The notes beneath the pieces were generated by a model, which did not search any database, was not told the DNA's origin, and saw only the letters and a program-made list of their open reading frames with translations. A stretch of 64,000 nucleotides of DNA from Thermohalobaculum sp039026375 (GTDB lineage Bacteria; Pseudomonadota; Alphaproteobacteria; Rhodobacterales; Rhodobacteraceae), in the NCBI GenBank assembly GCA_039026375.1, contig JBCCML010000010.1, positions 1-64,000 on the forward strand, in the 5' to 3' direction. Shown in pieces: positions 41,697-51,222 of this stretch (within the stretch, counting starts at the first letter, position 1; the number at the start of each line of letters is the position of its first letter). The position numbers and the translations under genes are program-made.

Positions 41697-42860
41697 ATGG
41701 ATCGCGCGACCGAGATCGCGTTGCTGGACGAATTGCTTGGCTTGCGCCAGGCGCGGTCAGCCTATCTGGACGAAGCAGTCAGCGAGAGCCCGGTTGCGCG
41801 GCACCTGGACCAGGATCGGTATGCCCGCGAGCTGGATGTGCTGTTCCGAGATCGGCCCGTGCCGCTGGCGCATGTCAGCGAACTGTCGGAGGATGGCGAT
41901 TTCCTGGTGCGCAGGCTGGCCGGCGTCGAGGTGCTGCTGACGCGGGATCGTGATGGCCATGCCCACGCATTCCTGAACGTCTGCCGCCATCGGGGTATGC
42001 AGCTGGTCCCGCAGGACGCGGGCTGTCGGCATCGCTTTACCTGCCCCTACCATGCCTGGACGTGGGACAATACCGGCCGCCTGATCGGTATTCCCCATCG
42101 CGAGCAGGGCTTTCCCGATCTCGATATGGCCGACTATGGCCTGAAACGCGTGGGCGTGGCCGAGTCGTTGGGCTTTGTCTGGGTGCGGATTGCCGATGAG
42201 GTTCTGCCGCCGGCGATGCTGGCGCAGCATGTCGGGGCGCTGGCGGATGATTTTTCCTGGATCGGCATGGCGGGCCTGCAGGTGCACGCGGTCAGCGAGC
42301 GCCGCTGGGCGGCGAACTGGAAGATCCTGGCGGAAGGTGGCCTGGAAGCCTACCACTTCCGCGTGGCGCACGCGAAGACGATCGCAGGCCTCTTCCACGA
42401 CAACCTGTCGACCTATGAGATGCTGGGCGGACATGTCCGATCGGTGCTGGCGCGCCGGTCGGTCGATGATTTGGCCGGTATGCCGCGGGATCAATGGTCG
42501 ATCCGTCAGCATGCGAACCTGCTGTACACGCTGATCCCGGGGCCGATCTTTCTGGTGCAGTCAGACCATGTGGTTTTCCTGCAGATCCTGCCCGAGGCGG
42601 TAGATCAGACGACGGTGCGGATGGTGACGCTGCGTCCTTCAGCGCCGTTGGACGACAAGGCCGAGCGCTATTGGACCCGCAACCATGCGCTGACGGAAGA
42701 GACGCTGTACGAGGACTTTGAGATCGGTGAGAAAATCCAGGCGGGTCTGGCCTCGGGTGCGAACGAGTGCCTGACCTTCGGCCGCTACGAGGGCGCGCTG
42801 GATCGCTACAATACCGAGGTTGAGGCGGCGCTGATGCCCGCCCGGGAGGCTGCAGAATGA
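41697..42860 (+). CDS. Rieske non-heme iron oxygenase, alpha subunit
   Basis: 387-aa oxygenase component. The Rieske [2Fe-2S] ligands are C96-x-H98 and C116-x2-H119; the mononuclear iron histidines are H219 and H224 in EGGLEAYHFRVAHAK. It would hydroxylate or demethylate an aromatic, quaternary-amine or cyclic substrate. No reductase or ferredoxin gene is adjacent, so electrons must come from elsewhere. It begins 3 bp after the monooxygenase stop, and its own stop overlaps the cupin gene by ATGA. Confidence 0.9.
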   Translation: MDRATEIALLDELLGLRQARSAYLDEAVSESPVARHLDQDRYARELDVLFRDRPVPLAHVSELSEDGDFLVRRLAGVEVLLTRDRDGHAHAFLNVCRHRGMQLVPQDAGCRHRFTCPYHAWTWDNTGRLIGIPHREQGFPDLDMADYGLKRVGVAESLGFVWVRIADEVLPPAMLAQHVGALADDFSWIGMAGLQVHAVSERRWAANWKILAEGGLEAYHFRVAHAKTIAGLFHDNLSTYEMLGGHVRSVLARRSVDDLAGMPRDQWSIRQHANLLYTLIPGPIFLVQSDHVVFLQILPEAVDQTTVRMVTLRPSAPLDDKAERYWTRNHALTEETLYEDFEIGEKIQAGLASGANECLTFGRYEGALDRYNTEVEAALMPAREAAE

Positions 42861-43144
42861 GCGATACCGCAACCCCAATCGTCCATGTGGACAACGACAA
42901 GACCCGCGTCACCGAATGGCGCTTTGCGCCGGGGGCGGCCACGGGCTGGCACCGTCACGAATACCCGTACGTGATCACCCCGGTCACGGACGGGCAGGTG
43001 CGCATTGTCGGCCCGGATGGGGCGGAGAACACGGCCCAGATGGTGGCCGGCCAGTCCTATTACCGCGAGGCCGGCGTCGAGCATGACGTCATCAATGCAG
43101 GCCCGGGTGAACTGCGCTTTGTCGAGGTCGAGTGGAAGCTGTGA
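42857..43144 (+). CDS. small cupin-domain protein
   Basis: 95-aa single cupin. GWHRHEYPYVITPVTDG and YYREAGVEHDVINAGPGEL correspond to the two cupin motifs, with metal-binding H34/H36-like residues and a later His. Small cupins beside Rieske oxygenases are often of unknown role (isomerase, dioxygenase or binding protein). It is translationally coupled to the oxygenase by ATGA. The next 139 bp hold no gene that I can support. Confidence 0.85.
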   Translation: MSDTATPIVHVDNDKTRVTEWRFAPGAATGWHRHEYPYVITPVTDGQVRIVGPDGAENTAQMVAGQSYYREAGVEHDVINAGPGELRFVEVEWKL

Positions 43145-43283
43145 GCCGGCGAGGACCTCGCCCGGCAGCTTTGTCAGACCGCGGACGTGATTTTGCCATC
43201 CGCCATCTGGACGCGGCGCGGCGCATGTTCCAAAACTTGAACCAATGGCCGGGCAACGGCCTAGCGATTTGGGAGGATCTGCG

Positions 43284-43658
43284 TTGACCGACGGCTTGGG
43301 GCCCGAAGCCCAATACCGCGCCTATCTGGATGAGGGGCGGTTTATGATCCAGCGCTCGGCTTCGACGGGCGTCTACGTATTCTACCCCCGCGCCTTTGTG
43401 CCTGGCAGCGGCGAGACCGACCTGGAATGGGTCGCGGCCTCGGGCGACGGGGTGGTCTATTCGACCACGGTCAACCGGCGTTCACCCGAGAAAGGCGGCA
43501 CGTTCAACGTGGCGCTGATTGACCTGGCCGAGGGGCCACGGATGATGAGCCGGGTCGTCGGCATGGACCCGACCGAGATCGCAATCGGCATGAAGGTACG
43601 CGCCAAGATCGAAGACCTGAACGGCGCCCCCGCCGTGGTCTGGGAGAAGGCGGAATGA
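43284..43658 (+). CDS. DUF35/OB-fold acyl-CoA-associated protein without zinc-ribbon cysteines
   Basis: 124-aa protein of the DUF35 group that pairs with thiolase-like enzymes. The N-terminal ribbon region keeps the outline (FMIQRSASTGVYVFYPR) but none of the four cysteines, so it should not bind zinc. The OB-fold part (EWVAASGDGVVYSTTVNRR, NVALIDLAEGPRMMSRVVG, GMKVRAKIE) is intact. The start is TTG 43284 behind GGGAGGATCTGC. In steroid side-chain degradation such partners support an aldolase of the Ltp2 type; the thiolase-like gene lies 153 bp downstream. Confidence 0.8.
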   Translation: MTDGLGPEAQYRAYLDEGRFMIQRSASTGVYVFYPRAFVPGSGETDLEWVAASGDGVVYSTTVNRRSPEKGGTFNVALIDLAEGPRMMSRVVGMDPTEIAIGMKVRAKIEDLNGAPAVVWEKAE

Positions 43659-43666
43659 GCGGTCAG

Positions 43667-43717
43667 CATCGAACCAATCATCATCGAACCAAACGGACCT
43701 CGCGGACAGATGTCCGC
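43667..43717. repeat. direct repeat plus palindrome in intergenic gap
   Basis: CATCGAACCAA occurs at 43667-43677 and 43682-43692 (15-bp period), followed by the inverted repeat GCGGACA-GA-TGTCCGC (43702-43717). They lie between the OB-fold gene and its thiolase-like partner and may be regulator sites or a transcript hairpin. Confidence 0.5.
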
Positions 43718-43811
43718 TCGGACACGATGCCTGGCGTGCTCGCCCATCCAGGCTGCGCGCGCCGCGGGCGCTTGGCGGGAATTTTGGTCGTGAATGGCGG
43801 ACAGGTGCACC

Positions 43812-44963
43812 ATGGCTGAGCCGAAGGATCTGCGCGGCAAGGCCGCTTGCATCGGGTTGGCGACCTACGGCACCGGCGAGTGCCCCGGCTGGAATTCGAC
43901 CGAGATGATGGGTGTGGCCTGCATCCGGGCGCTGGAGGACGCAGGCGTGGGCCTATCCGAGGTGGACGGGATCTGGGCCGCGACGGCGGTGCACTCGATG
44001 GCGGCCATGAGCCTGGCCGAGCATCTGGGGATCAACCCGAAGTATTCGTCAGGATCTAACATCGGCGGGTCGTCGTTCATGTCCCATGTAATCGACGCGG
44101 CCATGGCGCTGGACGCCGGGATCGTCGATGTGGCGCTGATTGCCTATGGCTCGAACCAGCGGACAGAAGGCGGGTTTCGGACCGTTTCGGAGCCGATGCC
44201 CTTCGAGGCGCAGTACGAGCCGCGCAGCCCGATCAACGCCTATGCGATGGCGTCCGCCCGCTACATGCACGAGTTCGGCGCGACCCGAGAGCACCTGGCC
44301 GAAGTGGCCATCGCCGCCCGGGCCTGGGCGGTGGAGAACCCCGAGGCCTTTGCCCGCGACCCGATAACCATCGATGATGTTTTGAATGCGCGCATGATCT
44401 CGGACCCGCTGGGCAAGCTGGATATCTGCCTGGTGACCGACGGGGCGGCGGCCATGGTCATGACCCGGGCCGACCGCGCCAAAGATGCTGCCAAGCCCGT
44501 CTACCTGCTGGGCGGGGGCATGGCGCACGACCACCGCATGATCTCGGAGATGCCGTCGCTGACGACGACCTGCACGGTGGATGCCGGCTGGCGCGCCTTC
44601 GGGATGGCGGGGATGCAGCCCAAGGACATGGCAACGGTGCAACTCTACGATGCGTTCACCATCAACACGATCCTGTTCCTGGAGGATCTGGGCTTTTGCG
44701 AGAAGGGCGAGGGCAAGGACTTTGTCTCCGGCGGGCGGATCGCGCCGGGCGGCGCGCTGGCGGTCAATACCTCGGGCGGCGGGCTGTCGTGCGTGCATCC
44801 GGGCATGTACGGCATGTTCGTGATGAACGAGGCGATCCGCCAGGTGCGCGGCGATGCGCCGGGTCGACAGATCGAGGGCGCCAAGACCAGTCTGGCACAT
44901 GGCAATGGCGGGGTTCTGTCCAGCCAGGTCACGACGATTTGGGGCGACAGGGACACTCTCTAG
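43812..44963 (+). CDS. thiolase-superfamily protein lacking the nucleophilic cysteine (Ltp2/SCP2-like)
   Basis: 383-aa thiolase fold of the SCP2/lipid-transfer type. Where thiolases have an NNxCSTG-like nucleophile loop it reads SSGSNIGGSSFMS, with no cysteine. The C-terminal region GGGLSCVHPGMYGMF keeps the histidine. Such proteins, paired with a DUF35 partner, act as retro-aldolases in steroid and related side-chain breakdown rather than as thiolases; this role is inferred here. ATG 43812 has AGGTG just upstream; ATG 43794 is an alternative. It is followed after 10 bp by an acyl-CoA dehydrogenase. Confidence 0.84.
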   Translation: MAEPKDLRGKAACIGLATYGTGECPGWNSTEMMGVACIRALEDAGVGLSEVDGIWAATAVHSMAAMSLAEHLGINPKYSSGSNIGGSSFMSHVIDAAMALDAGIVDVALIAYGSNQRTEGGFRTVSEPMPFEAQYEPRSPINAYAMASARYMHEFGATREHLAEVAIAARAWAVENPEAFARDPITIDDVLNARMISDPLGKLDICLVTDGAAAMVMTRADRAKDAAKPVYLLGGGMAHDHRMISEMPSLTTTCTVDAGWRAFGMAGMQPKDMATVQLYDAFTINTILFLEDLGFCEKGEGKDFVSGGRIAPGGALAVNTSGGGLSCVHPGMYGMFVMNEAIRQVRGDAPGRQIEGAKTSLAHGNGGVLSSQVTTIWGDRDTL

Positions 44964-44973
44964 GGAGCGGAAA

Positions 44974-46172
<1,199 letters not shown>

Positions 46173-46173
<1 letters not shown>

Positions 46174-47135
46174 TGCTGACGACCCGCTTCACCGAGCGGT
46201 TCGGCGTCGAGCACCCCATCGTGCTCGCCCCCATGGACCGCATCTCCGGCGGGCGCCTGGCGGGTGCTGTGTCGGCGGCGGGCGGGTTCGGGCTGATTGG
46301 CGGGGGCTATGGCGACGCCGAGGTCGTCGAGCAGGCGTTTGCCGAGGCCGGCAACCAGAAGGTGGGCGTCGGTTTCATCACTTGGTCAGCGCAGCGTAAT
46401 CCGGACACGGTGGCCGTGGCGCTGGCGCATGAGCCGGCGGCGCTTATGGTCTCTTTTGGGGATGCCGAGGATCTGGTGGCCGAGGCCAAGGCCCGCGACA
46501 TCCCTACGTTTTGGCAGGTCCAGACGCTCGCCCAGGTGCGTCAGGCGCTGGCCGCCAGGGTGGACGTGATCGTCGTGCAGGGGCAGGAGGCCGGCGGCCA
46601 CGGCATGGACCGCGGACTGACGGCCCTGCTGCCCGCGGCCCGCGATGTCGCCGGGCCCGACCAGATCTTGCTGGCCGCCGGCGGCATCGCCGATGGCCGG
46701 GGGCTGGCCGCAGCGATGATGCTGGGGGCTGACGGCGTGCTCATGGGCACCCGGTTCTGGGCATCGGAGGAGGCCAATGGCCCCGACGCTGCCAAGGCAG
46801 CCATTTCCGGGGCCGAAGGCGACCGCACCCTGCGCTCGAAGGTCTTCGACCTGGCACGTGACGCGGACTGGCCCTGGAAGTACACGGGCCGCGTCGTGGG
46901 CAACGCTTTCTCGGACCGCTGGCACGGCGATATCGACGGGCTGAAGGACGACATCCACGCTCAGCGCGCAGCCTACGACGCCTCGGACGAGGAGGATTTC
47001 TCGACCCGTGTCGTCATCGCTGGCGAAGCGGTGGACCTGATCGACCGCGTCCAACCCGCCGCCGAAATCGTGATCGAGACCGTCGAGGGCGCCGCCCGCC
47101 TGCTCCGGAGCGCCGGGGGCTATTTGAAGACATAG
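46173..47135 (+). CDS. nitronate monooxygenase-family FMN protein
   Basis: 320-aa flavoprotein: APMDRISGGRLAGAVSAAGGFG at the N-terminus, VVQGQEAGGHGMDRG with the family GGH, and ADGVLMGTRFWASEEA for phosphate binding. It differs clearly from the paralogue at 40704. The reaction is unknown: nitronate oxidation or a flavin-dependent step on an acyl compound. The ATG shares a base with the dehydrogenase stop (TGATG), and a second acyl-CoA dehydrogenase follows 31 bp later. Confidence 0.88.
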
Positions 47136-47166
47136 ACGGGCCGCGCGCCCGCGACGAGGGAACACC

Positions 47167-48300
47167 ATGGACTTCGAGCTTTCCGAAGAGCGCCAGATGC
47201 TCAAGGACACCGCGGACCGCATGATCCGCGAGCGCTACCCCTTGGACACGCGCCATGCGGCAGCCGCGTCGGATGATGGCTTTGATCGCCAGATCTGGGC
47301 GGATTTTTGTGAGCTGGGGCTCCCCGGCGCTCTGATTTCGGCGGATCACGGCGGCTTCGGCGGTACGGGTGAGGACATTGCCCTGGTGTTCGAATGCTTG
47401 GGCCGTGGCCTGGTTGTCGAGCCCTTCCTGCCGAGCCTCTTGGCGGCAATTCCGCTGGAGGTCTACGATCGGGACGAACTGCTGGACCAGATTATCGGGG
47501 GCGAGAAGATTGCAGCCTTCGCCCATGGCGAGCCGGACGCCTACTATGCACCCAACCATGTCACGACGAAGGCTGTGGGGGCCGATGGTGCCTGGCACCT
47601 GACCGGCGCCAAAGCCGTGGTGATCAATGGCGGGGCGGCGGATCTGCTGGTCGTGTCGGCCCGGCTGACTGGGCACGCGGCTGACGCCAACACGGGCCTT
47701 GGCCTCTTCCTGGTGGATCCGACGGCCGACGGCGTGGAGGTGACCGCCCATAAATCAGTTGACGGCCCCAATGTGGCGGAGATCCGGCTGGACAACGCGC
47801 CGGCTGAACCGCTGGGCACGCCCGGCGATGCCTGGCCTGTTATCGAGAAGACGCTTGCTGCCGGTGCTCTGGCCGTTTCGGCCGAAGCGATTGGCGCGAT
47901 GGAGACCGCCAAAGACCAAACGCTGGCCTATCTGAAAGAGCGCGCGCAATTCGGCAAACCGATCGGTGCCAACCAGGTGTTGCAGCACCGCATGGTTGAG
48001 ATGGCCATGGAACTGGAGCAGGCGCGCTCGGCCGTGATGCTGGCTGCCAACAGCCTTGAGGCCGATCGCGTCACGCGCGAAATCAATGTCTCCGCCGCCA
48101 AGAATCTCGTTGGTCGCGCCGGACGCCTGATCGCCGAGGAAGCGATCCAGATGCATGGCGGCGTCGCAATGACCTGGGAGTGGCCGCTGCCTCACTTTGC
48201 CAAGCGGATTATCATGATCGATCATCTCTTCGGAGACACGGATCATCATTTGCAGCGCTACGTCGCACTGACCCAGGAAGCCGAGGCCGGGGCCGCGTGA
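47167..48300 (+). CDS. acyl-CoA dehydrogenase (second subunit type)
   Basis: 377-aa acyl-CoA dehydrogenase of the shorter, less conserved kind. ERAQFGKPIGANQVLQHRMVEMA and EAIQMHGGVAMTWEWPLPH are the usual C-terminal signatures, while the MCAD Glu position reads LFGDTD. Proteins of this type often serve as the partner in alpha2-beta2 heteromeric enzymes. It pairs naturally with the gene at 44974. ATG 47167 follows GAGGGAACACC. Its stop overlaps the GTG of an OmpA-like gene (GTGA). Confidence 0.88.
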   Translation: MDFELSEERQMLKDTADRMIRERYPLDTRHAAAASDDGFDRQIWADFCELGLPGALISADHGGFGGTGEDIALVFECLGRGLVVEPFLPSLLAAIPLEVYDRDELLDQIIGGEKIAAFAHGEPDAYYAPNHVTTKAVGADGAWHLTGAKAVVINGGAADLLVVSARLTGHAADANTGLGLFLVDPTADGVEVTAHKSVDGPNVAEIRLDNAPAEPLGTPGDAWPVIEKTLAAGALAVSAEAIGAMETAKDQTLAYLKERAQFGKPIGANQVLQHRMVEMAMELEQARSAVMLAANSLEADRVTREINVSAAKNLVGRAGRLIAEEAIQMHGGVAMTWEWPLPHFAKRIIMIDHLFGDTDHHLQRYVALTQEAEAGAA

Positions 48301-49100
48301 CCGCATATGGGCCGCACCGGGCGCCTGCCGGTGCCGCTTTGCTGATGCTTGCGGTGCTGAGCGTACCGGCGATCGCAAACCAACCATTCAGCCCTGGTGC
48401 TCTGTCCGAGCACTTTGCCGTGGCATTGGACTGCGGCCCGGGCGAGTGCGCCGAAATCTCGCCGGCCGACCCAGAAGACAGTCGCAACGACGACATGCGC
48501 CAGCGCCGGGAAAGGCCGGAGCAAAGCGGATCGGAGGTGCCAAGCGTTCGACTACCCGCGCCCTCAAGCGGTCAAGGTGTTGCGCCCGACGCGGATGATG
48601 TCTTGCGTCCCCCGGCGGCTTCTGCGCCTGCGCAGGTCGAAGCGCGTGTCGAGGCTCAGGTAGAGGCAGACAGCCCGCCGCCGCCCGCGACCAGCGCTCC
48701 GCCAACGGCATCTGCAGGCCCCGCCATTGGTGCGGTCGCTGCGGCCTCGGTCGTGCTGCCGCCAACCCCCGGTTTTGACTTGCAGATCAGCTTTGATGCC
48801 GGCAGTTCACGCCTGCAACCTGACAGCCAGGTCAACCTGAAGACGACGGCCGAGGCGCTGCTTGATGGCGATCTGGCCAATGCCCGCTTCCTGATCGCGG
48901 CCCATACCAGCGGCAGGGGCGGGGCGCGCGACATGTCGCTCAGCCGGGTGCGGGCACTGGTGGTGAAGTCGGCATTGCAAGCTTACGGCGTGCCGGGTGA
49001 TCGCCTTGTGGCGACTGGTTTCGGTGCCACGCAACCACTGGCCGGTAGCGACCCGCAAAGCCCCGAACAGGAGCGGATCGAGTTGCACCTGCTGCGCTGA
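48297..49100 (+). CDS. exported OmpA-family protein
   Basis: 267 aa. The signal peptide covers about residues 1-27 (GAALLMLAVLSVPAIA). A Pro/Ala/Glu-rich linker (about 55-150) includes QVEARVEAQVEAD. The C-terminal OmpA/MotB domain (about 160-267) has FDAGSSRLQPDSQVNL, MSLSRVRALVVKSAL and ERIELHLL, expected to bind peptidoglycan. Start GTG 48297 overlaps the preceding dehydrogenase stop, so an envelope gene is coupled to a catabolic one, possibly an accident of operon growth. Confidence 0.84.
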   Translation: MTAYGPHRAPAGAALLMLAVLSVPAIANQPFSPGALSEHFAVALDCGPGECAEISPADPEDSRNDDMRQRRERPEQSGSEVPSVRLPAPSSGQGVAPDADDVLRPPAASAPAQVEARVEAQVEADSPPPPATSAPPTASAGPAIGAVAAASVVLPPTPGFDLQISFDAGSSRLQPDSQVNLKTTAEALLDGDLANARFLIAAHTSGRGGARDMSLSRVRALVVKSALQAYGVPGDRLVATGFGATQPLAGSDPQSPEQERIELHLLR

Positions 49101-49142
49101 AAAGAAACCGCGGGCCGGACCGCGGATTACGGGAGGGAGCCC

Positions 49143-49934
49143 ATGAGCGAAGACCGCATCATCGTCGAGCGTCACGGCCGCGTATTGAAGGCCGTCAACA
49201 ACGATCCGAAAACGCGCAATGCGCTGACCTGGGACTTCTACGAAGGCTTTCGCAAGGTGGTCGAGGAAGCTTCTGCCAGCGCGGATGTCGGCGCGATCGT
49301 GCTGACCGGGGCGGGCGGATTTTTCTGCTCTGGCGGCAACATCAACGGCCTGAAGGAGCGCAGCGAGGCCGACTACGACACTAGGCGTCGGTCAGTCGAC
49401 AAGTTGCACGATATGATCCACGCCATGCGCGATTGCCCGAAGCCGATCATCGCGGCGGTGGACGGCGGCGCGGCGGGGGCGGGCGCGTCGATCATGGCGG
49501 CATGCGACCTCATTGTGGGTGCGCGCGATGCATACTCCTCGGTCGCCTATATAAAAATCGGGATGACGCCGGATGGTGGGTCAACTGCGTTTCTGGGGAC
49601 CGCTCTGCCACGCCACACGATCTCTGAGATGGTCTTCACCGGGGATCGTATCCCTCTGACAAGGCTGCATGATTTGGGCGTTGTCAACCGGTTGGCCGAA
49701 CCCGGTCAGGCGCTGGATATGGCGATGGCATGGGCGGCTGAGATTGCCGAAATGCCCAGCCGTGCGCTGGCCAAGGGCAAGGCATTGATCAACTCGGCAC
49801 GCCTGAACACTCTGAAGGATCAGCTGGACGCGGAAGCCGATGGGATCGCCGAGGCGCTGGGCGGGGCTGAAGGCGCCGAAGGGATCGGCGCCTTCCTGGA
49901 AAAGCGTAAGCCTGACTGGTCCAAGACCCGGTGA
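49143..49934 (+). CDS. enoyl-CoA hydratase/isomerase (crotonase) family protein
   Basis: 263-aa crotonase. The oxyanion-hole region is GAGGFFCSGGNINGLK and the second is AVDGGAAGAGASIMAACDLIVG, where crotonases usually have a Glu after GG (here the residue is A), so hydratase chemistry may be modified. MTPDGGSTAFLGTALPR has an Asp in the position of the second catalytic Glu, as in isomerases. It acts on enoyl-CoAs of the cluster. ATG 49143 follows CGGGAGGGAGCCC. Confidence 0.88.
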   Translation: MSEDRIIVERHGRVLKAVNNDPKTRNALTWDFYEGFRKVVEEASASADVGAIVLTGAGGFFCSGGNINGLKERSEADYDTRRRSVDKLHDMIHAMRDCPKPIIAAVDGGAAGAGASIMAACDLIVGARDAYSSVAYIKIGMTPDGGSTAFLGTALPRHTISEMVFTGDRIPLTRLHDLGVVNRLAEPGQALDMAMAWAAEIAEMPSRALAKGKALINSARLNTLKDQLDAEADGIAEALGGAEGAEGIGAFLEKRKPDWSKTR

Positions 49935-49939
49935 GAGAC

Positions 49940-50350
49940 TTATTCGTAGCTCACGGTGACCCGGCGCTCGTTCTTCTGGTCGTCTTCGAACAGACCGAAC
50001 AGCGTCTGGCCCTCGGTCTCGGTGGCGATCAAGATCCGGTCAGCGGGCACCCCAAGTTTGATCAGGTGACGCCTGACGTTCTTGGCGCGCGCATCAGCCA
50101 CGCGGGCGTTTGCCTCCGGCGTGCCCTGGGCGTCAACTTGGGCGAAGACGCAGACGGCATCGCGGTGCTTGGCAATCTCGGCGAATTCGGCCAGGCGGGC
50201 CTTGTGATCAGCCGTCAGCTTGGTGTGACCGGTATCGTAGAATATCGTCGTCGCACCGCTGCCACCGGCGCCGCATTCCGCCGCTGCGGCCGGCATGGCC
50301 AGGGTGCTGGCCGCCAAAAGGGCCGTTGCCGCAAAGATCATTCTAATCAT
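49940..50350 (-). CDS. small exported OmpA-family protein
   Basis: 136 aa: Sec signal (MIRMIFAATALLAASTLAMPAAAA) and a compact OmpA-like domain (TIFYDTGHTKLTADHKARL, RVADARAKNVRRHLIKLGVP, NERRVTVSYE). The family Asp/Arg pair that holds diaminopimelate is represented by the RVADARAKNV/NERRV region. ATG 50350 follows GGGGGAGACG; a longer frame upstream is unlikely. It is divergent from the carboxymuconolactone-decarboxylase-like gene and convergent with the crotonase gene. Confidence 0.85.
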   Translation of the reverse strand: MIRMIFAATALLAASTLAMPAAAAECGAGGSGATTIFYDTGHTKLTADHKARLAEFAEIAKHRDAVCVFAQVDAQGTPEANARVADARAKNVRRHLIKLGVPADRILIATETEGQTLFGLFEDDQKNERRVTVSYE

Positions 50351-50430
50351 CGTCTCCCCCATATTGGTCTTTATGGCCATCAGCATGACATCCCCGCGCC
50401 CCAGGCGCCAGCCCGCGACAGGAGTGCCGC

Positions 50431-50976
50431 ATGAGCCGTTTGACCACACCCGCTTATGATCAGATGACGGACGCCCAACGCGACGTCCACGACGCCATCG
50501 TCTCCGGCCCCCGCGGTTCGATCAGGGGGCCGTTCCTGGCCTGGATCCAGACCCCCGGCATGGCCATGCCTGCGCAGCAACTGGGCGAATATTTCCGTTT
50601 TAATACAAGCATTTCGCGCGACCTGGCCGAGATCGCTATCTGCGTCACCGGCGCACATTACAAGGCCGAGTTCGAGTGGTGGGCGCACAGCCGTATGGCG
50701 CACGAAGCGGGCGTCTCGGAGGCTATCACCGATTCGATCTGCGTTGGCCAAACACCCGCCTTTGACGACCCCAAGGCCCAGGTTGTCTATGACACGGCGC
50801 GTGCGCTCAACCTGCGCCACCGTCTGACGGACGCCGAGTTTGCAGCGGCGCGAGACAGCCTGGGCGAGCAGGGTCTGATGGAGGTCATCGGCCTCTGCGG
50901 ATACTACGCGTTGGTATCGCTGACGTTGAATTCCTACGAGGTTGATACGCCGGATGGCAGCCGCGCGTTCAGCTAA
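50431..50976 (+). CDS. carboxymuconolactone decarboxylase/AhpD-family protein
   Basis: 181-aa all-helical protein. SRDLAEIAICVTGAHYKAEFEWWAHSRMA matches the CMD/AhpD core, with the conserved Glu and His but no CxxC, which speaks against alkylhydroperoxidase activity and for a decarboxylase- or lactonase-like role. ATG 50431 follows ACAGGAGTGCCGC. It is followed by an 11-bp repeat array (51005-51070). Confidence 0.85.
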   Translation: MSRLTTPAYDQMTDAQRDVHDAIVSGPRGSIRGPFLAWIQTPGMAMPAQQLGEYFRFNTSISRDLAEIAICVTGAHYKAEFEWWAHSRMAHEAGVSEAITDSICVGQTPAFDDPKAQVVYDTARALNLRHRLTDAEFAAARDSLGEQGLMEVIGLCGYYALVSLTLNSYEVDTPDGSRAFS

Positions 50977-51004
50977 ATCCGGGCACTTGCGCTGGGATTT
51001 CACC

Positions 51005-51070
51005 CGTACAGCAAGTGTACAGCACCTGTACAGCAAGCGTGCAGCATCTGTACCGCACCTGTATGTACAG
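51005..51070. repeat. six-unit tandem array with 11-bp period (TGTACAGCAnn)
   Basis: Units start at 51005, 51016, 51027, 51038, 51049 and 51060. The best copies read TGTACAGCACC and TGTACAGCAAG; the others differ at one to several positions. The 11-bp period puts each TGTACA on nearly the same DNA face and is not a multiple of three, so the array is not coding. It lies 28 bp after the CMD-family gene in a 246-bp convergent gap. Confidence 0.85.
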
Positions 51071-51126
51071 AAAGTCGACTTTCCGCCGCCCGCCACGATC
51101 ACCCAATCCCACCAGATCGGGTGCGC

Positions 51127-51173
51127 CGGGCGTGGCCGGGCGGGGAGGGTGGGTGTGCGCCTGGCCACGCCCG
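51127..51173 (-). repeat. CCCACCC stem-loop repeat, minus-strand copy
   Basis: Perfect 11-bp inverted repeat, CGGGCGTGGCC (51127-51137) and GGCCACGCCCG (51163-51173). Read on the minus strand the loop holds CACCCACCCTCCCCGCCC, the same C-tract character as the plus-strand copies. It lies 50 bp after the minus-strand gene 51223-51840 and so again has the sense of its upstream gene; it may also serve as a terminator. Confidence 0.7.
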
Positions 51174-51222
51174 ACCCTAAATAGGCCACACGCCGCTCAC
51201 CTGTAAGCGCGCAGAAAGCCCC

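Noticed and set aside
43145..43283. Possible remnant gene between the cupin and OB-fold genes
   Set aside because: Short translations are present but none has a start with a ribosome site or a recognisable motif.
51005..51070. CRISPR-like array
   Set aside because: Units are 11 bp with no unique spacers and no cas genes nearby.
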